The notes: a model not told the origin generated them from the letters alone. DNA of 64,000 nt from CAWINY01 sp963837635 (GCA_963837635.1 CAWINY010000007.1:496001-560000), one strand, 5' to 3'. Shown: positions 34,738-43,815, counted from the first letter of the stretch. Numbers and translations are program-made.

Positions 34738-35220
34738 TCTGCGCCGGGCTTTGCCTTTGCTAGGCTATGGCGTTGCTGCTTTGGGCTGTCCGGCGTTGCA
34801 GGATGATCCTGCGGCTCGGGCAATGGGTCCGGTTCCGCAATGGTGGGGGTTGGCGTTGCAGCGGTCGGAACCGAATCCCGCCAGCTTTGAATGCCAATGC
34901 CACCAAACAGTCAGATCAGGAGAGTCGCACCGGCGATGAGGGGAATCCAAAGGCGCAAGAGATCGCTTCTCACTTCACGCAAGAGCGCGTCCACGGCTTT
35001 GGCCCGGTTATCCAAAGAATACGTCAATCTATTGTTCGCGGCCTCAATTTGAGCGACCGCTCCGCGTGAATCGGACAAATCGCGCAGAGCGGTCGAAAGC
35101 TCCTTCTGGGCGGTCGTCATGGCGACGCTCGTCGCTTGCAGGCCTTTGACCGTGTCCGGTATGCCGGATTTGAGGAAATGCTGGCGCAGGTGTTCGGCGA
35201 CAATCGAAGTGCCCGGGCGT
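34725..35220 (-). pseudogene. Coiled-coil membrane protein with an in-frame TGA, 5' lost
   Basis: The minus-strand frame reads a helical part (ELSTALRDLSDSRGAVAQIE, ANNRLTYSLDNRAKAVDALL), then a transmembrane segment LWIPLIAGATLLI, then TGA at 34911-34913, and continues without a further stop as LFGGIGIQSWRDSVP plus a Pro/Thr-rich tail, ending at TAG 34725. TGA lies where a membrane-segment residue, perhaps Trp (TGG), would be. The 5' end is cut at about 35220 by an IS21-type transposase fragment. No SECIS-like hairpin was looked for in detail; a nonsense mutation is most likely. Confidence 0.7.
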
Positions 35221-35835
35221 AAGAGATCGCGGCGTCGAAGGCCGGCATGGACGTGAAGACGGCGCGGAAGTACCTGCGAGCCCGGCACTTGCCGAGCGAG
35301 ATGAAAGCGGAGCGGCACTGGCGGACGCGGCAGGATGGTTTTGCCGAGGTATGGCCGGAGATCCAGGAGCAGTTGCGGACGAATCCCGGCTTGGAGGCGA
35401 AGACGATCTTCGCCGCACTGCAACGGCAGTATCCGGAGCGCTTTGCGAACGGACAGTTGCAAACCTTGCAGCGCCGGATCAAGCATTGGCGGGCCACCGA
35501 AGGTCCCGCGCATGAAGTGTACTTCGTGCAGGAACATCGCGCCGGAGAGTTGTGCGAGTCCGACTTTACCTACCTGACAGAGTTAGCAATCACCATCGGC
35601 GTTCAGCCGTTTCCCCACATGCTGTACCACTTCGTGCTGACGTACTCGAACTGGGAAACGGGAACGATCTGCCCGTCGGAGAGCTTCGCCAGCCTGAGCG
35701 AAGGCCTGCAAAACGCGCTCTGGGAGCTGGGCGGCGTGCCCCGACTGCACCGCACGGACCGCATGACCGCGGCGGTGAACAACCTGACCGAACAGGTGGG
35801 GCTGAAGAGGCCCAAATACGACCGGAATACCCCGA
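35221..35835 (+). pseudogene. IS21-family IstA transposase, internal fragment
   Basis: Begins with AASKAGMDVKTARKYLRAR, the HTH-adjacent part of IstA, and runs through CESDFTYL and HRTDRMTAAVNNL (two of the DDE acidic residues). Both ends are lost: the 5' side meets the coiled-coil pseudogene, the 3' side meets a TPR fragment at about 35835. The istB partner is absent. Confidence 0.8.
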
Positions 35836-36214
35836 TGCACATTACGGCTTGGGCATTACCTATACGAAGCAACGGCGGTTCGCGGATGCCGTCTCGGCGT
35901 GTTTGGAGGCGATTCGCCTTAAACCAGATTACGCGGACGCCCACTTCGGTTTGGCTTATGCCTACTACATGCTGAATGAACACGATAAGGCGATTGCCGC
36001 CTATACAGAAGCTTTGCGCGTTAATCCCAGCCATATCCCAGCGGCGGCAAACCTTGGATGGCTGTATTTTGATTTGGGCCAGTTTGCGCAAGCGGCTGAG
36101 GTTCTGGCGCACGCGATCAAGGTCGCACCGAAGTGGGAGTCCGAAACACCGGAACCTAAGGCCGATGTCCCGCGACTGTACCTAAAGCTAGCAGTCCGTG
36201 GTGTAAGTAGCTGA
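35836..36214 (+). pseudogene. TPR protein fragment fused to the IS21 remnant
   Basis: About 125 aa of clean tetratricopeptide repeats: DAHYGLGITYTKQRRFADAV, DAHFGLAYAYYMLNEHDKAI, AAANLGWLYFDLGQFAQAAE. The frame is open upstream into IstA by chance and has no own start. The original N-terminus is missing. The last few residues and stop are probably from the adjacent transposase DNA. Confidence 0.7.
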
Positions 36215-36739
36215 TTCCCGGCACGGCCAGCGGCGTGTTCGGCTCAGCCGCGTCGGGGCGTCTTTCGCGCGGCGGCTGGAAATTCGTCTCTGGTACAGCC
36301 AATTCCGATTTTCCCGGCGGGCAAGTAGCAAATAGAGCAAAAGAAGCAGGCCACCACGGTTTCTCCACTCCAGGGGAGTACCGGCCCCCAGCAGCTTGCG
36401 CATAATCAGGCTCAGGTTGAAGGCTCCCACGTGGATCAGTTGCCGCTTCAGGATGTTCTCGTGTCCCCGCAGATACGTGCGCCGCATCCCGCCCGTCTCG
36501 TAGCAATGCGCGAAGCTACGTTCCACCAACTCACCACGCCGCCTCAGTAAACTCTTGCCGTACTCGCCTCGCACCCGCCGCCGATTCTCGTACACCGCCT
36601 GTTGCTCTTCGCTTTTGCCCTGCCAGTGACGGCGACCTTTCTGTTGCTTCTCCGGAATGTAGCTTCGCACCTCGTAACTCTTCACCCGCTGGCCCGTCAG
36701 AGCAGTGCAGTGTATACGCGCATTGACTCGATCGAGCAA
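36188..36739 (-). pseudogene. IS1182/IS5-like DDE transposase, C-terminal fragment
   Basis: The stretch GELVERSFAHCYETGGMRRT, then HENILKRQLIHVGAFNLSLI, is the C-terminal signature of IS1182-type transposases (the E of DDE in ELVERSFAH). The N-terminal two thirds are missing; the frame ends at about 36745 in unrelated DNA. Confidence 0.75.
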
Positions 36740-36825
36740 GCTGTCGCCTGATCAATCCTGACGCCCATCTCACCGGCGATACGGCCCCGAGAAGTCAGAA
36801 TTTGGGAAACCAAGCTAGAGGCTAG

Positions 36826-37131
36826 CCAGCCCGCTCACTAGGAGACGCGAACCTCGGTGGTCACCTCAAAACCGGCCATGCGTGGATCCAACTAGCGGAA
36901 GGCTCCGATGGAAAGACTTACGAATTGCGATGCGTGCCCGCGTCACCAGGGACTGGATGCCCGGTTGCGCTCAGGACGTACCAAGCCCGCCGTGTCGGCC
37001 AGGAGCTGCATCTGCTCGTGCTGACAGGCGAGACGGGTAGCGAACAGACCTTTTCTATTCTGAGCGAGCGACCGTCACAAATGACCATATGGTTCCCAGA
37101 GTTCGTCCGAGTTGGATCGTCATTGTCGTGA
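36826..37131 (+). pseudogene. Possible fragment of an unrecognised protein
   Basis: Open frame with natural-looking sequence (EGSDGKTYELRCVPASPGTG then VALRTYQARRVGQELHLLVL) but no convincing start after the stop at 36823. Perhaps the C-terminal part of a cut gene. The rest of 36740-37219 holds nothing else I can support. Confidence 0.25.
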
Positions 37132-37219
37132 CCTGGCGGGGCAACAGTAGGCCCCGGCCGTGAAATGCTGCCTTACAGCGCGGCTATAATGTTATCTAAA
37201 CCGGTCAAGAGTGACCCAT

Positions 37220-37987
37220 ATGTCTACACCGGCAACGCAACATCACATACGCAACATGGTGCGCGACTCCTATTCCGCTGCCGCCGAGCAGCCCACAGGA
37301 AAGCACGCCTTTCCTGTGGGGCGGACCTTCGCCGAGAGCCTGGGTTACCCGCCGCAGTTGCTGGCAAGTTTGCCAGGGGTGGCGATCGATGCTTTCACCG
37401 GCGTGTCCAACGTCTCTGTATTTGCAGAGATCCCCGAAGGCAGCACGGTGCTGGACCTGGGGTGCGGCGCGGGACTAGACAGTACTGTGGCGGCACAACG
37501 CGTGGGCGCGTCAGGCAAGGTGGTTGGCGTCGATTTCAGCCTTGCCATGTTGAATCTCGCCCGCCAGGCGGCTGCTGAACTGGGGACGCCCAACCTCGAA
37601 TTTGTGCATGGGGAGGCCGAGCACATCCCCCTTGCCGACAACTCCGTTGACGTTGCGCTGGCCAATGGGATCTTCAACTTGAACCCGGCGCGCGCGCAGA
37701 TCTTCCAGGAGTTGGCTCGCGTGCTCCGGTCCGGCGGGAGAGTCTACGCCGCGGAACTGATTCTCTGTGAACCCCTGCATGAACCCCTACCGTCGGAGGG
37801 ACAAAGCTGCGAGAACTGGTTTGCTTGAATCGCCGGCGCAAAGGAAGGAGGCGCCTTCCTCCAGGAATTTCGGGACGCGGGGTTCACCGATGCTGTGTTG
37901 TTGCGTACTGTCCGGAATGCCAGAACGAAGAATCCGCGAGTGATAGCCGCCGAGATACAAGCTGCAAAGCCGGACGCAGTCAAGTAA
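37220..37987 (+). CDS. ArsM-like SAM methyltransferase with in-frame TGA (selenocysteine candidate)
   Basis: Methyltransferase domain with motif I VLDLGCGAGLDS and post-I VVGVDFSLAML; the family methylates As(III) or similar soft acceptors. The frame meets TGA at 37826-37828 and continues 53 further codons to TAA with coherent sequence (IAGAKEGGAFLQEFRDAGF, NPRVIAAEIQAAKP). TGA replaces the Cys of the conserved C-[IV]-x-GA motif (here NWFA-TGA-IAGA), the third As-binding Cys of ArsM. A hairpin with loop AGGCG begins 14 nt after TGA. Either selenocysteine or a nonsense mutation; termination at TGA would give 202 aa. Start ATG 37220; GTG 37211 is possible. Confidence 0.7.
37829..37860 (+). promoter_or_regulatory. 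SECIS-like hairpin candidate
   Basis: AGGAAGG (37842-37848), loop AGGCG, CCTTCCT (37854-37860). The apical loop is 21-25 nt after the TGA and has G at its second and third bases, as bacterial SECIS elements do. No bulged U is seen in the stem, which weakens the case. Confidence 0.4.
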
Positions 37988-38087
37988 GCCGCGGTGCCGC
38001 AGCTTCCGTACCGTCGCAAGGTCCTCGCCGATCACCCGAAGACTCGATCTTTGGCATACGCTACTGTGTGGAGGAGTGGCCCTGACG

Positions 38088-38106
38088 AACAACGCGAAGC
38101 GTTGTT
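38088..38106 (+). terminator. Hairpin after the methyltransferase gene
   Basis: AACAACGC-gaa-GCGTTGTT followed by TT. Short T-run, so a weak intrinsic terminator candidate between the methyltransferase and the binding-protein gene. Confidence 0.4.
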
Positions 38107-38135
38107 TTGGGCCGCAGGGTACTCTGGAGGTGCTT

Positions 38136-39053
38136 ATGAGCTTCGGCAAGCGCCTGCATTCGATTGCCGCACTGGGCTGCGTCTGCAGCCTCGCTGGCTG
38201 TGTCGCAGTCTTGTCGCTGACTGGACTTTGTCCACGCCTCGCCGCCGAGCCGATCCCGGTCGGGGTCAGCATCCTGCCCGAGAAGTATCTTGTGGAACGC
38301 GTCGGCGGACCGAACATGGACGTGTGCGTGATGATCGGTGCTGGCCAGGACCCCGCCACCTTCGAGCCAAGCACTGCACAGTTGGACGCGATCAAGACGG
38401 CGCGCGTGTACTTCCGCCTCGGCGTGCCATTCGAGACTGCTTGGATGAGCAGATTGCTGGTCTCGAACCACTATATGATGCGCGTCGTCAACGTCGCCGA
38501 GGAAATCAGGCAGCGTACGATGGAACCGATTGGCGGCGAAGGAATCGGCAGGGCGGAGCGGGTCCCCGACCCGCATATGTGGATGAGTCCGCCATTGGCA
38601 AAGCGTATGGCGGCGCGCATTCGCGATACGCTCGTCGGCTTCGACCCCGTTCATAAGGAAGATTACGAGCGCAACTACGTGCAACTGGCCGCCGAACTCG
38701 ACGCGCTGGATGCCCAGATCCGTGACCATCTTGCGCTGCTGAAACACCGGGCTTTTTTGACTGCGTATCCCGCATGGGGCTACTTTGCCGACACGTACGG
38801 CTTGCGTCAGATCCCCATTGCGAGCGAAGGGAAGGAACCCGATGCCGCCGCTTTACGGCGTGTTATCGAGGAAGCGAAACGGCAGGAGATCAAGGTTATT
38901 TTCGTCGAACCTCAATTCAGCCGCAGCAGTGCCGAGCAGGTGGCTCGGGAAATCGGGGGCCGCGTGGTCGTGATCGATCCTCTGGCCGAAGACTATGCCG
39001 GGAACATGCGCAAGGCCGCTGCGGCCTTCGGCGAAGGACTGGAGACAAAATGA
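38136..39053 (+). CDS. ZnuA/TroA-like metal-binding protein with altered ligands
   Basis: 305 aa. Signal sequence (SIAALGCVCSLAGC...), then the cluster A-1 fold with the long helix. Of the four usual metal ligands, the first His is Ala (GQDPATFEP instead of xxPHxxEP), the second is kept (DPHMWMSP), the third His is Tyr (TAYPAWGYFAD instead of xxHPAWGYFA), and the Asp is kept (VVVIDPLAEDY). It therefore may not bind Zn or Mn, and no permease or ATPase gene is adjacent. ATG 38136 follows CTGGAGG; the open frame starts at 38076. Possibly a carrier for another metal or a scaffold. Confidence 0.85.
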   Translation: MSFGKRLHSIAALGCVCSLAGCVAVLSLTGLCPRLAAEPIPVGVSILPEKYLVERVGGPNMDVCVMIGAGQDPATFEPSTAQLDAIKTARVYFRLGVPFETAWMSRLLVSNHYMMRVVNVAEEIRQRTMEPIGGEGIGRAERVPDPHMWMSPPLAKRMAARIRDTLVGFDPVHKEDYERNYVQLAAELDALDAQIRDHLALLKHRAFLTAYPAWGYFADTYGLRQIPIASEGKEPDAAALRRVIEEAKRQEIKVIFVEPQFSRSSAEQVAREIGGRVVVIDPLAEDYAGNMRKAAAAFGEGLETK

Positions 39054-39070
39054 TGTCGCAGAGAGGTGGA

Positions 39071-39910
39071 TTAAGTCCCTGAGACCCTGAGGGTCGTTCC
39101 GGCTCGAAGCGCTATGACTCGGCTCCCAAATTGAGCCAGAAAAGCGGCCGTAGCTTCGAATCCCGTGCAGTGACACGGCGCGATCAGCTCGACTCCGAAC
39201 TCACGTAAGTTTTCAGTGGTTGCCTTGATGCGCTCCGCCGTCGCCTGAAAGAGATGCAGACCGCCGATCACGGCGACAATGCGGCTGTTGCCGATCAACT
39301 CTTTGGCGTAGGTCAAAGTATTGATCAACCCCGAATGTCCGCAGCCGGTAATAACGGCCCACCCCCGGTGGGTCTCGATTAACAGGGCTTGATCATCCAG
39401 CAGCGGATCGGGCTGGGTACAGTTTTCGTCTAAAAAGAAGGAACCGGATGCATCTTCGTACGTGTTTCGCCTTGGAATTGCACCGGTCACTATGATTCCG
39501 GGCGCGATTTCCGTGGGTCCTGGCGATTCCACAAGTTCAGCTATCCGCAATGCTTCCTGCGACACAGAAGGCATACCCATTACCCGGTGCGGGGGCGTCT
39601 TCTCGCGCCGGTACTTGTCGGAAAACGCCGCGGGATGAACATAGACCTTGCCGCGAAAGCCGGCACCCGTCACAGCGGCAATGCCGCCGGTATGATCGAA
39701 GTGGCCATGACTGATGACCAAGGCCTCGGCGGATGCAATATCGATTCCGAGCAGGTGCGCGTTTTGCAGCAGGGTATGCCCCTGGCCGGTATCGGAGAGG
39801 ATGCGATGGCTGTCCGCCTCAATCCAGAGGGCAAGGCCCCACTCGCCCGCGGCTTCAAAGGTGCCCGCCGTGTTTTCAACAATTGCGGTGACCTTCAGGT
39901 TATGAACCAT
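39071..39910 (-). CDS. MBL-fold metallo-hydrolase
   Basis: 279 aa. The zinc motif SHGHFDHTGG (HxHxDH) and later SGCGHSGLI, then CHCTGF near the end are those of the MBL subgroup that includes the ribofuranosylaminobenzene-5'-phosphate synthase-like enzymes in methanopterin and archaeal-type pathways. The exact reaction is not decidable from sequence. Start ATG 39910, no strong ribosome site. It converges on the binding-protein gene. Confidence 0.85.
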   Translation of the reverse strand: MVHNLKVTAIVENTAGTFEAAGEWGLALWIEADSHRILSDTGQGHTLLQNAHLLGIDIASAEALVISHGHFDHTGGIAAVTGAGFRGKVYVHPAAFSDKYRREKTPPHRVMGMPSVSQEALRIAELVESPGPTEIAPGIIVTGAIPRRNTYEDASGSFFLDENCTQPDPLLDDQALLIETHRGWAVITGCGHSGLINTLTYAKELIGNSRIVAVIGGLHLFQATAERIKATTENLREFGVELIAPCHCTGFEATAAFLAQFGSRVIALRAGTTLRVSGT

Positions 39911-40198
39911 GTCGGAATGCCGGCGCTCGTATCGCCCCGTCCTCCCTTTGCGGATACAAACAACGATTATTCGTTTGGTTTAGTTTACGACTTTGCCTCA
40001 GTTTACCGCCCATTGAATGAAGCAGTGCGAAAGCCGTCAGTGATCGCAGACGTGTTGATCGCAAGCGTTTCCTCGCGCCGCGGGCCCTAGCCGAAGCTCG
40101 ACCAGAAGTCACGCGGCAGAGCCTGGACAAATACGCAGAAACTACGCGTGTTGCAGGCTGTCTTTGGGCAGGCCCTTTCTGCGATTTTCATACGTTAA

Positions 40199-40588
40199 TC
40201 AGTGCTGGCAGTTGCAGAAACCCGCTACCGCGGGTGCCGTGCCATTCAGATAGTGCGAGAGCGCTTCTTCCGCCGAGCCGGCCACGGGCAGAACGACAGC
40301 CTGAATTCCATACTGATTCAAGGCTTGAGCGGCGCCGGCGCCCATTCCTCCGCACAGCACGGTGTCGCAATCCTTCAGCAGATCGACAACGCCACCATGA
40401 CTCTGCGCGTGTTGCCCCTGCCCATGCTGCCCGTCGCAAAGGCCCTGTCCGTGAGGCGTGCGATCATTCGTCCGCAGCTCGCGGCTCTTGACGTTCCCGC
40501 CGTCCACCTCGAACACGACGAATCCGGCGCTTTGGCCGAAGTGCTGGGACATAGATAGTCCATCGATGGTTGCCACTGCCACTCTCAT
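40199..40588 (-). CDS. NifX/NifB-type dinitrogenase cofactor-family protein
   Basis: 129 aa. MRVAVATIDGLSMSQHFGQS then FEVDGGNV and a GGMGAGAAQAL segment are the Nitro_FeMo-Co fold. The C-terminus ends GFCNCQH, a small metal-binding tail (CxCxH), and the middle is rich in His/Gln/Gly (HGQGQHAQSHGG). No nif genes are nearby, so it is one of the many stand-alone members with roles in metal-cluster handling. Strong site GGAGGAGATC before ATG 40588. It is divergent from a PadR gene with a palindrome between. Confidence 0.85.
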   Translation of the reverse strand: MRVAVATIDGLSMSQHFGQSAGFVVFEVDGGNVKSRELRTNDRTPHGQGLCDGQHGQGQHAQSHGGVVDLLKDCDTVLCGGMGAGAAQALNQYGIQAVVLPVAGSAEEALSHYLNGTAPAVAGFCNCQH

Positions 40589-40691
40589 GATCTCCTCCGG
40601 ACTGGTCTTTTGGTCAGAGTGCTGGATTCCAACCGGTTTCCAGCACCGTCAACCGGGGGGCAAGCTCGCTTCCCGACCGTTATAGATGCCG

Positions 40692-40713
40692 TATAGTGTA
40701 ATATACACCTATA
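40692..40713. promoter_or_regulatory. Palindrome between the NifX-like and PadR genes
   Basis: TATA-GTGTA-ATA-TACAC-c-TATA. Perfect 5-bp arms GTGTA/TACAC and a near-symmetric extension. Lies in the intergenic promoter region of both genes; a likely PadR operator. Confidence 0.55.
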
Positions 40714-40774
40714 TGTTGATTACTGTTCAGGCGGTATTTAAGCCCCATGAGCTTCTCGATGGGAGGGGACGGCA

Positions 40775-41215
40775 ATGCGTAGAACGGCATGTCCACGGCA
40801 CGGGCACAACCATCCTTGCACCTGCGCCATGGGTAACATTTACCGCTTCATTGAGCCGGTTCTGCTGCTCATGCTAAAAGACAAAGGGCACTCATACGGC
40901 TATGATCTTTTCGAGAATTTGGCCGAATACGCCCTTACTGACGCGCAAATCGAGGGTGCCGCCCTCTACCGGACTCTGAGGACGCTCGAAGGAAACGGCT
41001 ATGTGACTTCCAGTTGGGAGGTGGAGGACACGGGGCCGGCCCGGCGGGTGTATTCGCTCACCAAGAACGGGATCGAACATTTGCGTGAGTGGGCCGAATT
41101 GATGGCGCGGCTAGGCGCCGCCATGAAGGCGTTTTCAAGGAAGGCAGCCTCGACCGCAAAAAGGGGCGACATGGGACAACGTCCGCAAGCGCACGTCAAA
41201 GGACAGGCAAATTGA
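40775..41215 (+). CDS. PadR-family regulator with a Cys/His-rich N-terminus
   Basis: 146 aa. A winged-helix (YRFIEPVLLLMLKDKGHSYG, then ALYRTLRTLEGNGYVTSSW) with the typical PadR wing, and a C-terminal helix for dimerization. The first 18 residues, CPRHGHNHPCTC, look like a metal-binding extension seen in a subset of PadR proteins. Start ATG 40775 preceded by GGGAGGGGAC. The stop overlaps TTG of the thioesterase gene. It probably represses itself and the divergent NifX-like gene in response to metal or redox state (inference). Confidence 0.85.
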   Translation: MRRTACPRHGHNHPCTCAMGNIYRFIEPVLLLMLKDKGHSYGYDLFENLAEYALTDAQIEGAALYRTLRTLEGNGYVTSSWEVEDTGPARRVYSLTKNGIEHLREWAELMARLGAAMKAFSRKAASTAKRGDMGQRPQAHVKGQAN

Positions 41216-41655
41216 ACGGCCCCGGACCAGAAGCGGAGATGGCGGCCCCGGAGCGGATCGGCGCACGCGTGAACCCAGCGTGCGTGGTCTGCGGGGCCAG
41301 GAATTCCAAAGGGCTTCAGCTTCGATTTCGGCAGGAGTCAGGAGAAGTCTGCGCAGACTGGGTTCCGGCCGAGGGGTGGGAGAGCTTTCAGGGCACCATC
41401 CATGGGGGAATCGTCAGCACCGTTCTGGATGAGGCCATGTCGCAGGCTGTGATCGCCAACGGCTGGGAAGCTCGGACGGCCGAACTACAGGTCCGATTCC
41501 GCGGTCGAGTCTCACCGGGGGACAGGCTTCAGGTCCGCGGATGGACCGTTGAACGCAAACGCAGGAGAATTCTTGCGGAGGCGACGTTACAGACGACGCA
41601 GGGGACCGAATGCGCCCACGCGTGGGCTACCTTTCTTGTACCGCCACAGAACTAG
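41212..41655 (+). CDS. PaaI-type hotdog thioesterase
   Basis: 147 aa. HotDog fold: FQGTIHGGIVSTVLDEAMSQ is the family's signature (HGG...DE). CxxC near the N-terminus (CVVCGARN) is common in this subgroup. It hydrolyses acyl-CoA thioesters. TTG at 41212 is supported by AGGACAGG and by TTGA overlap with the PadR gene; ATG 41239 is the alternative but is too close to its GGAG. Confidence 0.85.
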   Translation: MNGPGPEAEMAAPERIGARVNPACVVCGARNSKGLQLRFRQESGEVCADWVPAEGWESFQGTIHGGIVSTVLDEAMSQAVIANGWEARTAELQVRFRGRVSPGDRLQVRGWTVERKRRRILAEATLQTTQGTECAHAWATFLVPPQN

Positions 41656-42254
41656 TGCGAGCGTGTGAAGAAATCGCATAGGCCGTCAGAACTCAACAAG
41701 CATACATGCTTGCGGGCAGAAGACTGACCATGCGGAAGTTATCCTACACCGCCGCTTCGAGCCAGCCATTTGGACGACGCGGTCCCGAAGTCTGGATCGA
41801 GGAAGCCAGCCGGTTGAGTACCCCGGAGCTCTTGGATCGGTATCGATAAACGCCCATGGGACATGCATCCGGTCGGGCGTGTCCGGCCTTGGAATCGTGG
41901 TGCGATGCCGGTATCCCACATTTGGAAAAGCCCACTTTTCAACAAGTGGCCAGGCTGAGAGCCCATCCGCCGGATGGTTTCTGCCCGCGGCATCAACGTC
42001 GCATTGTCCCCGGTCAAGCGCCGGCAGTTCCGGTTAGGCTTGCCATCCGTCCGAAATCGGCGGCAGGCCCGCGTCGGAGGATCAATTTGCACGGGATGTC
42101 AGGGACCGGGAAAAGTTGACCACTGTGGCGGAGTAAAACTAGGCCATGAGAAATGGCTAGGCTAGCCACGAGAACCGTGTCTTAAACGGTTCCAACCCTC
42201 GACATTACAGCCACTACAGCGTGATCCGTGCTATATAGATTCACGAGGAAAGAC
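41656..42254. other. Non-coding stretch
   Basis: No gene can be supported on either strand. The unconvincing frames have odd composition. Nothing more is seen. Confidence 0.4.
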
Positions 42255-43295
42255 ATGCGCTGGCTCATTACGAATCGCAATGAAGAGGCCGATGGCTTCG
42301 GAGACAAATTCGATCAACTGACCTTCTGGACCTTTGATCCTGCCGCGACGCCGGATGCAAATATCCAACTCCGCTCTTCCTGGACTAAGCGTGAGCCGGA
42401 CGAATTCCGCGCTGCGCTTGTGGCTGCTGCGGGCGCCTTTCCCAACCCCATCACCACGCCTTTGCGGAGCCAGAAGCACGTCACCCTCTTCATCCACGGC
42501 TATAACAACAACTGGGTCGAGGCTATCCAGCGCTACAACAACATTGCCACTCAGCTTTTCGATGGCCCGAACTCGCTTGGCGAAGTCATTTCCTTTGATT
42601 GGCCCTCAAAGGGTTCGCTCCTTGGCTACCTGCCCGACCGCGCTGAGGCCCGCAAGACCGGCGACGACCTCACCGAGGTCCTCTCCACTCTTTATGACTG
42701 GATGTCCGCTCAACAGATTGCAGCCGCCGCCAACGTGGACAACGCCTGCCGCGCCAAGACTTCCATCATCGCGCACAGCATGGGCAACTATGCCTTGGAA
42801 TACGCAATGAACGCTGTCTGGACGCGCAAGAACCGTCCTCTACTGGTGAGCCTGATGCAGGAGGTCATCATGGTTGCCGCCGATGTGGATAATGATCTTT
42901 TCCGAAACGGCGAAAATGTTTCTCACGGCGACGGCGAAGGCCTCGCCAATCTTTCTTACCGCATCACCGCTCTCTACACCGGCCGTGATGATGTGCTGGG
43001 AGCATCCGCCGGCCTGAAACACTTTGGCAAGCGCCGCCTCGGCCGTGCCGGCCTGGATCGGACCTACCCAGTTCCCGATAACGTGTGGGACATTGACTGC
43101 TCCACCATGCTTGATCCAGCCGTCAATGGCATCGATATTCACGGCGAATACTTCAATCCTAATGAGAGGCGCATCTACGCCCTGTTTCGTGGAATTCTCG
43201 AAGGGAACGACCGCAGCGTCCTAATCAATCAGGGGCTCGTGCCACTTGCGATTTCTCGCCAGCAGCTGATCTCTCCCCAAACCGGCCCCGCTTAA
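42255..43295 (+). CDS. Alpha/beta hydrolase, DUF900-like
   Basis: 346 aa. VTLFIHGYNNNWVEAIQRYN (oxyanion/HGYN region), SFDWPSKGS, and the nucleophile elbow AHSMGNYALEYAM match the DUF900 family of esterase-like hydrolases. Later Asp and His are expected in AADVDNDLF and the DIHGEYF region. No signal peptide is seen, so it is cytoplasmic. ATG 42255 follows CGAGGAAAGAC. Substrate unknown. No operon partner. Confidence 0.82.
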   Translation: MRWLITNRNEEADGFGDKFDQLTFWTFDPAATPDANIQLRSSWTKREPDEFRAALVAAAGAFPNPITTPLRSQKHVTLFIHGYNNNWVEAIQRYNNIATQLFDGPNSLGEVISFDWPSKGSLLGYLPDRAEARKTGDDLTEVLSTLYDWMSAQQIAAAANVDNACRAKTSIIAHSMGNYALEYAMNAVWTRKNRPLLVSLMQEVIMVAADVDNDLFRNGENVSHGDGEGLANLSYRITALYTGRDDVLGASAGLKHFGKRRLGRAGLDRTYPVPDNVWDIDCSTMLDPAVNGIDIHGEYFNPNERRIYALFRGILEGNDRSVLINQGLVPLAISRQQLISPQTGPA

Positions 43296-43399
43296 GGCAA
43301 CATTGATGGCTAAATCGATGCTGTAAGGACAGAATGCGAGGCCGTCAGTCCGACTCTTCCTGTTCGTTAATGGGTGTCGCCCAGCCACGTCATGGCCAT

Positions 43400-43680
43400 G
43401 GCTGCCGCCGCGGTACGACTCTCATGACCCACAGCAGCACGTCAGATTCGCGCCGGGTAAGGCCCAGTCCGGTTAAGTCGCGGGTCACGACCCGTTCCAG
43501 CATAATCAATGTGATGCCAGCCCCGTCCCGCGCCAAGGTTACCGTTAGCTGCGAACCGTCATCGGCCTCTACGACGAGTGGGCTCTGCGGAACGGCCATC
43601 CGACTTGGCTGCAACGCGTTCTCCTGACGGCAGACCCAGGCGTCGAGTTTCTCCGGCAGGCGGTGTCGCTGTATGCGGTC
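43400..43680 (-). pseudogene. LuxR-type regulator fragment
   Basis: Frame reading LPEKLDAWVCRQENALQPSR, LTVTLARDGAGITLIMLE and GLGLTRRESDVLLWV; the last is the start of a LuxR HTH, which then stops matching. The N-terminal part is lost and the HTH is broken, so it is a remnant downstream of the corrinoid operon kinase. Confidence 0.6.
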
Positions 43681-43815
43681 AAGGCGTTATAGCCCTACTG
43701 ATTGAGAATAATGGCGAGAGCGTCGGCGATGACGTGCTCATCATCGACCACCAGAACTTTAGGTCGGGCTTCGCAAGTCCCGCCTGAGTCGCCCGCCCGG
43801 GGTTCTCTTTCTCGC
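43675..43815 (-). pseudogene. Response-regulator receiver fragment
   Basis: RPKVLVVDDEHVIADALAIILNQ (first 20 residues shown in part) is the start of a REC domain (acidic pair DDE), interrupted by TAG and then GYNALTAYS. It follows the histidine kinase stop by 20 nt, the place of the cognate regulator in a two-component operon. Now truncated and fused to the LuxR remnant. Confidence 0.65.

Noticed and set aside
34911..34913. TGA in the coiled-coil gene as selenocysteine
   Set aside because: It falls in a membrane segment, where a hydrophobic residue such as Trp would be expected, not at a Cys site, and the gene is truncated elsewhere, so a nonsense mutation is simpler.
35552..36214. Genuine 220-aa IstA-TPR fusion protein
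   Set aside because: The first part of that frame is out of register with IstA and the TPR part has no start; it is two fragments abutted.
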